From Syntrophobacterales bacterium (lineage in GTDB: Bacteria > Desulfobacterota > Desulfobaccia > Desulfobaccales > 0-14-0-80-60-11): a stretch of 59,501 bases of DNA. The position numbers and the translations under genes were made by a program. Positions 1-8,900 of this stretch are shown here, one piece after another. Location of the stretch: assembly GCA_023512475.1 (NCBI GenBank), contig JAILZL010000017.1, positions 1 through 59,501 of the forward strand, read 5' to 3'. The notes under the pieces are model-generated. The model did not search any database. It was not told the DNA's origin and saw nothing but the letters and a program-made list of their open reading frames with translations. Positions within the stretch are counted from its first letter, which is position 1. Every line of letters starts with the position of its first letter.

Positions 1-553
1 GGGTCTTCTCGATCAGGTGGAAGACGGCGTTGGTCATGGGGGGGTCCAGGCCCGTTACCGGCTCGTCGAAGAGGAGGATCTCCGGCTCCTGGATGAGGGC
101 CCGGGCCAGGGCCACCCGCTTTTTCATGCCGCCGGAGAGCTCGTCGGGGTATTTGAGGTCCGCCTCCGGGGGCAGATTCACCTGCTCCAAGCGCTGGCGC
201 ACCCGGCGGCGGATCTCCGCCTCCGGCAGCCGGGTCTTTTCCCGCAAGGGGAAGGCCACATTGTCAAACACGGTCAGGGAGTCAAACAGGGCCCCGCCCT
301 GAAAGAGCACCCCGATGCGCTTTTTCAGCTCCAGCCGCTCCCGGCCCCGGGCCCGGGTGAGGTCCACCCCCTGGATGAGAATGCGTCCGGCATCCGGGGT
401 GAGCAGGCCGGCGATGTGCTTCAGGAGCACACTCTTGCCGGCGCCGCTCTTGCCGATGATCACCGTGATCTCCCCCGGCGGGACGGTGAGGCTCACGCCG
501 TTGAGCACCTGCTGGCCGTTGAAGCTACGGCAGAGGTCCACGATCTCAATCAT
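1..553 (-). CDS. mlaF: MlaF-like ABC transporter ATP-binding protein (partial)
   Basis: ATPase of a Mla/Ttg2-type phospholipid (lipid asymmetry) ABC importer acting at the inner membrane. About 184 residues are visible and the C-terminus lies beyond the left edge. Seen: Walker A GKSGAGKS at residues 34-41, ABC signature LSGGM at 139-143 followed by KKRVALARAL, and Walker B ILLFDEP followed by TGLDPP. The ATG sits 3 bases after the mlaE stop, so the two genes are one operon. The LSGGM-KKR form and the MlaE partner favour the Mla family over other ABC ATPases. Confidence 0.9.
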   Translation of the reverse strand, partial: MIEIVDLCRSFNGQQVLNGVSLTVPPGEITVIIGKSGAGKSVLLKHIAGLLTPDAGRILIQGVDLTRARGRERLELKKRIGVLFQGGALFDSLTVFDNVAFPLREKTRLPEAEIRRRVRQRLEQVNLPPEADLKYPDELSGGMKKRVALARALIQEPEILLFDEPVTGLDPPMTNAVFHLIEKT

Positions 554-556
554 CGG

Positions 557-1327
557 CTACATAAAGAAGCTGGTGAGGATATAGTCCCACCCCAAAACCA
601 GGACCGCGGAGGTCACCACCGTGTGGGTGGTGGCCCGGGAGACCCCCTCCGCCCCCCGGTCGGTGTAATAGCCGTTGTAACAGGCCACTCCGGTAACAAT
701 CAAGCCGAAGACCACGGATTTGACCACCCCGCCCTTGACATCCAGGTTGACCACGCTCTGGACCATGCCCGAAAAATAGGAGCCGGAGCTCACCCCCAGA
801 AGGCCCACCCCCACCGCATAGCCCCCGAGAATCCCCACCACGTCGAAGATAGCGGTCAGGAGGGGCACCGACACCAGCCCCGCCACCATCTTGGGGCTCA
901 CCACATACTGCAGGGGATGGACGGCCATGGTGTCCAGGGCGTCCAGCTGCTCGGTGATGCGCATGATGCCGATTTCGGCGGTGATGGCGCTGCCGGCCCG
1001 GCCCGAGACCATCAGGGCGGTGAGCACCGGCCCCAGCTCCCGGATGAGGCTCAGGGCCACCGCCGAGCCCAGGGCGCTTTCGGCCCCGAATTTGCGCAGG
1101 GTGTAATAGCCCTGCAGCCCCAGGACCATGCCGGTGAAGGCGGCGGTGAGACCGATGATGAGGAGGGAGGAGAAGCCGATAAAGTAGGTCTCGGCCAGAA
1201 TCCGCCGGGGCCGGAAGGGGGGCAGGATGGCCAGGGCCAGGGAGGACAGGATAAAGAGGGTGAAGCGGCCCACCCGCTGGGTATAATCCAGGGTCAGCCG
1301 TCCCACCCCGCGCACCGCCGTCAGCAT
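557..1327 (-). CDS. mlaE: MlaE-family ABC transporter permease
   Basis: Permease of the Mla-type lipid transporter, 256 residues with about five hydrophobic segments. The diagnostic MlaE core is visible: ELGPVLTALMVSGRAGSA, then AEIGIMRITEQ-DAL and the VSPKMVAG segment. Start chosen at the ATG ending at 1327, preceded by GGCGGGAGGAGCA, a strong ribosome site. A longer in-frame start 66 bases upstream adds only G/P-rich residues and has no such site. mlaF follows; no MlaD substrate-binding gene is in the window (it may lie beyond mlaF). Confidence 0.93.
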   Translation of the reverse strand: MLTAVRGVGRLTLDYTQRVGRFTLFILSSLALAILPPFRPRRILAETYFIGFSSLLIIGLTAAFTGMVLGLQGYYTLRKFGAESALGSAVALSLIRELGPVLTALMVSGRAGSAITAEIGIMRITEQLDALDTMAVHPLQYVVSPKMVAGLVSVPLLTAIFDVVGILGGYAVGVGLLGVSSGSYFSGMVQSVVNLDVKGGVVKSVVFGLIVTGVACYNGYYTDRGAEGVSRATTHTVVTSAVLVLGWDYILTSFFM

Positions 1328-1661
1328 TGCTCCTCCCGCCGCCCCGCCTGACCCCGGCTTCCATGGCCTCAGCCCGCTGCCCCGGAGTACCACAGAAGCT
1401 CCGAATTCCGGACCCCGGGCCTGGCATCATGGGGCGGATGCCATTTTACTTACTGAAGATGGGGGAAAAAAGCAAGGCTCACCCCTCGGCCAGGCCAAGG
1501 TCCGGAAAGCCCCTGACCGGCGCCGGTCGGGCGACGGGGTGAGAAAAGATTTGACGCTTCCGGCGCCTCTGCATTAACATAAAAGCCTGCCTGAGGGATG
1601 GCGGGGGCGGAAAGCCGCGTCCGCCCTCCTTTCCGGTGCAATGTGAGGATAAGGAGTCGCA
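1328..1661. other. Divergent intergenic region mlaE / gap
   Basis: A 334-base region between divergent genes. It holds the mlaE ribosome site at its left end and a candidate promoter for the glycolytic operon at 1551-1580. No convincing ORF or RNA gene was seen. Confidence 0.6.
1551..1580 (+). promoter_or_regulatory. Candidate sigma-70 promoter of gap-pgk-tpiA
   Basis: TTGACG at 1551-1556, an 18-base spacer and TAACAT at 1575-1580, about 80 bases before the gap ATG. The surroundings are locally AT-rich. The -10 matches consensus at 4 of 6 positions, so this is a prediction only. Confidence 0.5.
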
Positions 1662-2668
1662 ATGCCTGTCAAGGTCGCCATCAACGGCTTCGGCCGCATC
1701 GGCCGCTGTCTGGCCCGGATCCTTTTCAGCGAGCGGCGTGATCTCACGCTGGTGGCCATCAACAGCCGGGCCGGGGCCGAGGTCCAGGCCCATCTCCTGA
1801 AATATGATTCTGTGCATGGCACCTTCCCCGGGGAGGTGGAGGCCCGGGGGGACCGCCTGGTGGTGAACGGCGCCGAGGTCCTCCTCACCCAGATCGATGA
1901 CCTGCCAGAAAAGCTCCCCTGGGGGGAGCTGGGGGTGGAGGTGGTCCTGGAATCCACCGGCGCCTTCCGGGACCGGGCCAGCATTGAGGGGCACCTTAGG
2001 GCCGGGGCCCGGAAGGTGGTCCTGTCCGCCCCGGGAAAGAAGATCGACGCCACCTTCGTCATGGGGGTGAACACCCACCTGTATGATCCGGCCCGCCACC
2101 ACATCGTCAGCAACGCCTCCTGCACGACCAATTGCCTGGCGCCCCTGGTGAAGGTGCTCCACGAAGCCTTCGGGGTGGAACACGGGCTCATGACCACGGT
2201 GCATTCCTACACCATGGATCAGCGGCTGCTGGACGGGTCCCACAGCGATCTGCGCCGGGCCCGAGCCGCGGCCCTCTCCATGATCCCCACCTCCACCGGC
2301 GCGGCCCGGGCGGTGACCGAGGTCCTCCCGGAACTCAAGGGCAGGCTGGACGGGTTGGCGGTGCGGGTGCCCACCGCCAATGTCTCCCTGGTGGATTTCG
2401 TGGCCACGGTGGGCCGCCCCACCACCACCGAAGAGGTGAACCAGGCCATGGAGGCCGCCGCGCAGGGGCCCCTGAAGGGGATCCTGGCGGTCTCCCGGGT
2501 GCCCCTGGTGTCCATCGACCATAACGGTTCCCCGTACTCCGCCATCCTGGATGCGGAGCTCACCAGCGTCATGGGCGGCACCCTGGTGAAAGTCATGGCG
2601 TGGTATGACAATGAAATGGGATTTTCCCATCGCATGCTGGACCTGGCCCACTTGGTAGGGAGCGCGTG

Positions 2669-2669
<1 letters not shown>
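1662..2669 (+). CDS. gap: Glyceraldehyde-3-phosphate dehydrogenase
   Basis: Oxidises and phosphorylates glyceraldehyde 3-phosphate to 1,3-bisphosphoglycerate with NAD(P) in the cytoplasm. 335 residues, normal for type I GAPDH. N-terminal Rossmann motif INGFGRIGR, catalytic Cys154 in [12 protein letters not shown], and the C-terminal [12 protein letters not shown] segment are all intact. A good ribosome site (AAGGAG) lies 6 bases before the ATG. First gene of gap-pgk-tpiA; its stop codon overlaps the pgk start. Confidence 0.97.
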
Positions 2670-3898
<1,229 letters not shown>

Positions 3899-3899
3899 G

Positions 3900-4640
3900 A
3901 TGAAAAAACTCATCGCCGGCAACTGGAAGATGCACACCACCCTGGCCGAAGCCCGGGAGCTGGCCCGGGGTATCGTCCAGGGGCTGGGGGAGGCGCCCCG
4001 GCCCGAGGTGGCGGTGGCCCCGCCCTACACCGCCCTGGCGGCGGTGGCCGACGTCCTGGCCGGCACCCCGGTGCATCTGGCGGCCCAGGATGTCTTCTGG
4101 GAGGAAAAGGGGGCCTTCACCGGCGCCATCTCCCCCCTCATGCTGGTGGATGTGGGCTGCCGTCTGGTCATCGTCGGCCACTCGGAGCGGCGCCAGCACT
4201 TCGGCGAGACCGACGCCACGGTGAACCGCAAGGTGAAGGCCGCCCTGAAAGCGGGCTTGGCCCCCATCGTCTGCGTGGGGGAGACCCTGGCACAGCGGGA
4301 GGAGGGCCGCACCCTGGCGGTGGTGGAGCGGCAGATCCGGGAAGGCCTGGCGGAGCTTCCCGCCGACGCCGGGGCGCGCCTGGTCATCGCCTATGAGCCG
4401 GTATGGGCCATCGGCACCGGCCGGACCGCCACCCCGGCCCAGGCCCAGGAGGTGCATGCCTTTATCCGCACTCTCCTGCCGGGCGTGCTGGGCACCGCCC
4501 GGGTGCGCATTCTCTATGGGGGGAGCGTCACCCCGGACAACGCCGCCGCCCTGTTGGCCGAGCCGGATATTGACGGCGCGTTGGTGGGCGGGGCGTCCCT
4601 TATGGCCGCGTCCTTCCTGGCCATTATCGCCGCCGCCTGA
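3900..4640 (+). CDS. tpiA: Triosephosphate isomerase
   Basis: Interconverts dihydroxyacetone phosphate and glyceraldehyde 3-phosphate. 246 residues. Seen: substrate-binding AGNWKMH near the N-terminus, the electrophilic His in VIVGHSERR, the catalytic Glu in [11 protein letters not shown], the mobile loop just after it, and the phosphate-binding YGGSV near the C-terminus. It starts one base after the pgk stop, so it is the third gene of the coupled glycolytic operon. Confidence 0.97.
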   Translation: MKKLIAGNWKMHTTLAEARELARGIVQGLGEAPRPEVAVAPPYTALAAVADVLAGTPVHLAAQDVFWEEKGAFTGAISPLMLVDVGCRLVIVGHSERRQHFGETDATVNRKVKAALKAGLAPIVCVGETLAQREEGRTLAVVERQIREGLAELPADAGARLVIAYEPVWAIGTGRTATPAQAQEVHAFIRTLLPGVLGTARVRILYGGSVTPDNAAALLAEPDIDGALVGGASLMAASFLAIIAAA

Positions 4641-4758
4641 GGGCCGGGGGCCGGGCCAGACCCGGGGGTGCCGCCTGTGCCGGCGCCGGAAGATCTGTCT
4701 TCACGGGGACGGCGCGCGGGCCGGGAGGCCAGGCCTCTGCCGGGCCCTGGAAAACCCC

Positions 4759-4787
4759 TTGCGGCTCGGGGGGATTTTCTTTATATT
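4759..4787 (+). promoter_or_regulatory. Candidate secG promoter
   Basis: TTGCGG at 4759-4764, a 17-base spacer and TATATT at 4782-4787. The -10 ends only 9 bases before the secG ATG, so a transcript from here would have almost no 5' leader. No Shine-Dalgarno sequence lies between. Confidence 0.4.
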
Positions 4788-4796
4788 TAAACTGCT

Positions 4797-5138
4797 ATGA
4801 GCACTGTGGTGACCATCATCCATATCGTGGTGTGCCTGGCCCTCATCAGCATTGTGCTCCTGCAGCACGGCAAAGGGGCGGGCATCGGCGCAGCCTTCGG
4901 GGGGTCCAGCCAGACGGTCTTTGGCAGCACCGGGGCGGCGCCCTTTCTGGCCAAACTGACGGCGGTGGCGGCCATCCTCTTCATGTGCACCTCCCTGGGG
5001 CTCACGGTTCTGGGCCGCCAGCAGGTGAAGAGCACCATCATGCAGGAGACCCGGCCGCCGGTGTCCCAGCCGGCCCCGGCCAAACCCGCCCCGGCCGAGA
5101 TCCCCGCGCCGCCGGCTCCTGCGGCCCCGGGCAAATGA
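4797..5138 (+). CDS. secG: Preprotein translocase subunit SecG
   Basis: Small accessory subunit of the SecYEG channel. 113 residues with two membrane segments (about 5-22 and 54-72) separated by the conserved GAGIGAAFGGSSQTVFGS loop. The C-terminal tail is Pro/Ala-rich (VSQPAPAKPAPAEIPAPPAP), longer than the E. coli tail but common in related anaerobes. It lies 156 bases after tpiA, a linkage widely conserved in bacteria, and just before tRNA-Leu. No clear ribosome site precedes the ATG. Confidence 0.93.
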   Translation: MSTVVTIIHIVVCLALISIVLLQHGKGAGIGAAFGGSSQTVFGSTGAAPFLAKLTAVAAILFMCTSLGLTVLGRQQVKSTIMQETRPPVSQPAPAKPAPAEIPAPPAPAAPGK

Positions 5139-5148
5139 GGCGATCCAT

Positions 5149-5234
5149 GCCGAAGTGGTGGAACCTGGTAGACACGCCATCTTGAGGGGGTGGTGGGGAG
5201 ACCCGTGCGGGTTCAAATCCCGCCTTCGGCACCA
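5149..5234 (+). tRNA. tRNA-Leu (anticodon GAG)
   Basis: Class II tRNA with encoded CCA (5232-5234). Acceptor stem GCCGAAG (5149-5155) pairs with CTTCGGC (5224-5230), discriminator A at 5231. Anticodon stem CCATC/GGTGG encloses loop TTGAGGG, giving anticodon GAG. A long variable arm (GGG..CCC) and T-stem GCGGG/CCCGC with loop TTCAAAT are present. The leucine-type D arm reads GTGGAACCTGGTAGACAC. A strong terminator follows within 12 bases. Confidence 0.97.
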
Positions 5235-5245
5235 AAAGATAAAAA

Positions 5246-5280
5246 AGGCGTAATCCTGAAGGATTACGCCTCTTTTATTT
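5246..5280 (+). terminator. Rho-independent terminator after tRNA-Leu
   Basis: Perfect 11-bp stem AGGCGTAATCC / GGATTACGCCT with a TGAA loop, followed by a T-rich run and preceded by an A-run, so it could also work from the opposite strand. Confidence 0.93.
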
Positions 5281-5815
5281 TGGCAGGTAGCGGATGGGTT
5301 GCAGCCAGGGCGGCCCCGGCAGATTCACCTGCCCCCGGTGGCTCCCGGGGAAGAGAGGATCATGAATGTCCACCGTCATCCGGATGCCGCGGTGCCCCAA
5401 CCGTTCCTGGACCCAGATTCGGGCCCATTCCGGCGGTAGGATGGGAAATCGTTGTTGCTGCCCCTGCCGGCGGATTCAGTGGCCACTCCCGTCCTGACCC
5501 ACGCCTGTGCCTCTTGGTGCCTAATTCGCAATAAAAATTGGCCGCCTGCCGCGATCTTCATCTTCCCGACCAAAGCAGGGGATTCCCCCTTGCTCAAAAT
5601 GAGTAGTTTTACCTATGGCTTTGGGGACAGGGGAATCTACAATCATTCTTAAAGACAGTTTTTGGACCTCTCTTCCTGCTGCCGCTTGCGGTGGCGAAAC
5701 CTTCACCCGGCCTGTGCTGCCTGGGTCTCCCGGCCAGGAGGCCATCGCCTGGGAAACCGCCGGCCCCAGTCCCATGGTTTGGTTCACGTCGGCCTCTTAA
5801 CCCTTTGGAGAAAGG
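5281..5815. other. Long non-coding region before the dihaem cytochrome
   Basis: 535 bases without a convincing gene; translations in all frames look non-native. I compared it by eye with c-di-GMP and cobalamin riboswitch cores and found no match. A more AT-rich patch at about 5525-5660 probably contains the promoter of the downstream cytochrome. A ribosome site (GGAGAAAGG) lies at its right end. Confidence 0.5.
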
Positions 5816-8470
5816 ATGAACGCAATGTTTCTCGGGAAACTGAGCCGCAGCAGAGCCGCTTCCTGGCTCCTGGTCCCCCTGGTCGCCGGGCTGCTCCTCA
5901 CCGGAGTGCCGATGAGGCCGGCCGCCGCCGCCTCCCTGGACCCGGCCGCCGTCCGGGAATTCGCCAAGCTCAAGGGGCTCGACTCCTTGCGCGCCGCCAT
6001 CAAGCAGGACGCGGTGGCCAAAAAGGGTCTGCCCCTGCTCCTGGACCCCGACGGCAACGTGAAGCCCTCGGGGCGCAACGTGCCCTTGCATCCCAGCCTC
6101 ACGTCCTTATTGAACAGCAAGAACAAAAATGCCCGGCTGGTGGCGGCCCAATTGGGCAAGGCCCTGTTCTGGGACATGCAGCTGGGGAGTGACGGCCAGG
6201 CCTGCGCCTCCTGCCACTTCCACGCCGGCGCCGACAACCGGATCAAAAACCAGTTGAACCCGGATGTCAAGCGGATTGAGAACATCCGGCAAGGCGACAT
6301 CAAGGGCTTCCACTTTGCCAAGGACGCTCCGGACTTCGACCTGGATATCTTCCCCGGCCACAATTACACCTTTCAGGCCGCGGACTTCCCCTTTGTCAAG
6401 AACATCGGCAACGGCGACAACGTCCTCCCCGATCCTGCTGCTAAGGTTATTTTTCCCAACGTAGCCCAGGGCAACACCAACGACGTGGCCTCCTCCCAAG
6501 GGGTGTTCTTCAGCCGGTTCGAGGCCGTTGACCCCAGCGGTTTGGTGGACCCTTTTAATGCCAAGATCGAAAATAAATACAACGTCTTCGCCCTGGGTTC
6601 CCAGAACTTCCCACCCGGGGTGGGGACGGAACTCCGGGACAAGGGCGACCCGGTTCAGGACCCCGCGGGCTTCCTGGTGCCGGCTGACGGCGGCGCCTTC
6701 GGCGGCAAGGTCAACGTCCGCCGGGTGGAGCCCCGGAACACCCCCAGCACCATCAACGCGGTCTTCAACCTGCACAACTTCTGGGACGGCCGGGCCAACT
6801 TTCACTTCAACGGCGTCACCCCCCACGGCCGCACCGACCGGGCCGCCCGCATCTTCGTGAGCAACAAGAACGTCATCCAGGCCCGGAACCTGGAGCTGCC
6901 CTTCGCTTCCCTGGCCTCCCAGGCCGTGGGCCCGCCCCTGAGCGACTTCGAGATGTCCTTCGCCGGCCGCATCCGGCCGGACGTGGCCAAGAAGATGGTG
7001 AACCGCACGCCTCTGGCCACCCAGTTCATCCATCCGGACGACAGCCTTTTGGGCACGGCCAGCGGCCTGCGGAATACCAGCGGCTACGGCCTCAATAAAA
7101 AGTATGCCGACCTCATCAAGGCGGCCTTTAACCCCAGCCTGTACGATTCCACCCAGAAAATCATTTTCAGCAACGCCAGCGTGAAAAACCTGTCGGCCAA
7201 CGACCCCCTCTTCCAGCAGGGCACCTTCCAGATCGTGGATGCCAAGACAGCCGCGGACCTGCTGAAACAGGGCGTGGTCAAGCAGAGCGACGTGTACTCC
7301 CTGATGGAGGCCAACTTCTCCGTCTTCTTCGGCATCGCGGTGATGCTCTACGAATCCGAGCTGGTGGCCGATGACACCCCCTTTGACCGGTTCATGGCGG
7401 GGGACAATGCCGCCCTGAGCGAGTCCGCACTCCTGGGCCTGGCGGTCTTTGTGGGCTTCCCCAGGGTCAGCGATGGCCGCTGCGTCAACTGCCACGGCGG
7501 CCCGGAAATGACCAATGCCTCCATCCGCAAAACCCAGGCCGGCAAAGACCTCATCGAACCTATGATCATGGGCGACGGCAGGTTTGCCTTCTATGACGGC
7601 GGCTTTTACAACATCGGCGTCACCCCCACCGCGGAGGACGTGGGCCGGGGCGGCCGCGGGCCGGAGGACAAGCCCCTGGCCTCTTCCCGCCAGTTCCTCT
7701 TCGCCGACCAGGGCATCAACGGGCCCATCAACTTCCCCATCATCGGCGCGCCCCTCATGAACCTTAAGGTCGGGAACTGTGTGGCCACCGATCCGGTGAC
7801 CTCAGCCTGCCTCAAGCAGGAACTCCTCGCGGTGGATGAGGAAACCGGGGCAGAGGAAGTGGTGTGCCTCGATGTCAATATGGACGGCAAGTGCGGCCTC
7901 AAAGACGACCTCCAACTCCTGCGGGTGGCCGTGGATGGCGCCTTCAAGACCCCGGGGATCCGCAACCAGGAGCTGCAAGGCCCCTACATGCATAACGGCG
8001 GCTTCAAGACCCTGGTGGAAGTGATCCAGTTCTACGACCGGGGCGGCAACTTCTGCCGGCTCAACTTCCCGGACCTGGACCCCGACATCCAGTTCATCGG
8101 CCTCACGGAAGCAGAAGAGGAGGGCCTGGTGGCCTTCATCATCGCCTGCACCGATGAGCGGGTGCGCTATGAGAAGGCCCCCTTCGACCACCCCGAACTC
8201 CGGATCCCCGACGGCCATCCGGGCGACCAGAACAGCACCACGGCGGACGCGCTCTTTAATGGCAAGCAGGCCCAGGATGTCGTGAAGGTCCTGCCCGCAG
8301 TGGGCAAAGGCGGCAATGCCACACCGCTTAAGGGCTTCCAGGTGGGCCTGGGCCTGCCCGACGGCCTGGAAGGCCACCTGCTCTTCGGCGCCAACGGTGA
8401 AGAAGTTGCCAGCGATGTGCTCGTGAACGGCGCGCCCAAGTGCAACCTGCCCTTGCCGCCAACCCCCTAA
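5816..8470 (+). CDS. Exported dihaem cytochrome c peroxidase/MauG-family protein
   Basis: Probably a periplasmic or surface redox protein. 884 residues, about twice the size of a classical dihaem peroxidase. N-terminal signal peptide (Arg-rich start, hydrophobic core, PAAAA cleavage region near 35-39). Haem sites CASCH at 130-134 and CVNCH at 556-560. Family landmarks: LGKALFWDMQLGSDGQAC, NTPSTINAVFN-HNFWDGRA, and GPYMHNGGFKTL with a Met that may be an axial ligand. The ~420 residues between haems far exceed the usual spacing. A Cys-flanked dockerin/EF-like loop (DVNMDGKCGLKDD) follows at 684-700. Substrate unknown; peroxidase activity is not proven by sequence. Confidence 0.85.
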   Translation: MNAMFLGKLSRSRAASWLLVPLVAGLLLTGVPMRPAAAASLDPAAVREFAKLKGLDSLRAAIKQDAVAKKGLPLLLDPDGNVKPSGRNVPLHPSLTSLLNSKNKNARLVAAQLGKALFWDMQLGSDGQACASCHFHAGADNRIKNQLNPDVKRIENIRQGDIKGFHFAKDAPDFDLDIFPGHNYTFQAADFPFVKNIGNGDNVLPDPAAKVIFPNVAQGNTNDVASSQGVFFSRFEAVDPSGLVDPFNAKIENKYNVFALGSQNFPPGVGTELRDKGDPVQDPAGFLVPADGGAFGGKVNVRRVEPRNTPSTINAVFNLHNFWDGRANFHFNGVTPHGRTDRAARIFVSNKNVIQARNLELPFASLASQAVGPPLSDFEMSFAGRIRPDVAKKMVNRTPLATQFIHPDDSLLGTASGLRNTSGYGLNKKYADLIKAAFNPSLYDSTQKIIFSNASVKNLSANDPLFQQGTFQIVDAKTAADLLKQGVVKQSDVYSLMEANFSVFFGIAVMLYESELVADDTPFDRFMAGDNAALSESALLGLAVFVGFPRVSDGRCVNCHGGPEMTNASIRKTQAGKDLIEPMIMGDGRFAFYDGGFYNIGVTPTAEDVGRGGRGPEDKPLASSRQFLFADQGINGPINFPIIGAPLMNLKVGNCVATDPVTSACLKQELLAVDEETGAEEVVCLDVNMDGKCGLKDDLQLLRVAVDGAFKTPGIRNQELQGPYMHNGGFKTLVEVIQFYDRGGNFCRLNFPDLDPDIQFIGLTEAEEEGLVAFIIACTDERVRYEKAPFDHPELRIPDGHPGDQNSTTADALFNGKQAQDVVKVLPAVGKGGNATPLKGFQVGLGLPDGLEGHLLFGANGEEVASDVLVNGAPKCNLPLPPTP

Positions 8471-8491
8471 TCTGAATCACCGTCAACCTGA

Positions 8492-8525
8492 AGCCGCGTC
8501 CCCGGGAGGGGGCGCGGCTATTTTT
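8492..8525 (+). terminator. Terminator of the dihaem cytochrome gene
   Basis: Stem AGCCGCG-CCCC / GGGG-CGCGGCT closed by a short GGGA-type loop and followed by ATTTTTG, starting 22 bases after the stop codon. Confidence 0.85.
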
Positions 8526-8900
8526 GTCCTGGGGCGGCCGGGTTATGGGACCCTTGCGGGGCGGGGCCGCCCCGCAATCTCCCTCTCCTGGCTGGAGATT
8601 TTGGCTTAAATTCAATAACGAATGTTTATTATAACAACCGGTTATAAGAATATATTCTTCCCAAAGTATCCGGGGGCCTCCCCGGGGCCCGGCCCTGGGC
8701 GCCTCTTTCTCCCGGGGGCCGCTCCCCGGGCGCTGATTTTCTCCCAGGTTCCTACCATCGGAGAATTGCCACGGCCGGGAAGGCGATGGGGCCAAGTATC
8801 TTTTAAATCGCATTTATAGATAAAATTTTGTGGAAAAATTTTTTGAACTAAGGTAATCATTCCTCCAGGGGAAATGATCCTTCCAGGAGGGCTTCGGAGG
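8526..8900. other. Non-coding region between the two cytochrome genes
   Basis: 375 bases with two AT-rich islands (about 8600-8660 and 8800-8860) in otherwise G/C-rich sequence. It contains the 8629-8647 inverted repeat and -10-like hexamers (TATAGA 8815, TAAAAT 8821) without a good -35. The ribosome site AGGAGGG lies near 8885. No gene seen. Confidence 0.5.
8629..8647. promoter_or_regulatory. Inverted repeat, possible operator
   Basis: TTATAAC (8629-8635), 5-base spacer, GTTATAA (8641-8647): a perfect 7-bp dyad inside an AT-rich island upstream of the pentahaem cytochrome gene. It is short, so chance is possible, but symmetry and position fit a transcription-factor site. Confidence 0.4.

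Noticed and set aside
17-1351. Long plus-strand ORF opposite mlaE-mlaF
   Set aside because: Antisense shadow of the GC-rich genuine genes; His/Gly/Pro/Gln-rich, no domain, no ribosome site.
5281-5815. Possible c-di-GMP or cobalamin riboswitch before the dihaem cytochrome
   Set aside because: No conserved core such as the GEMM GCAAAGCC-type block or a B12 box was found on either strand.
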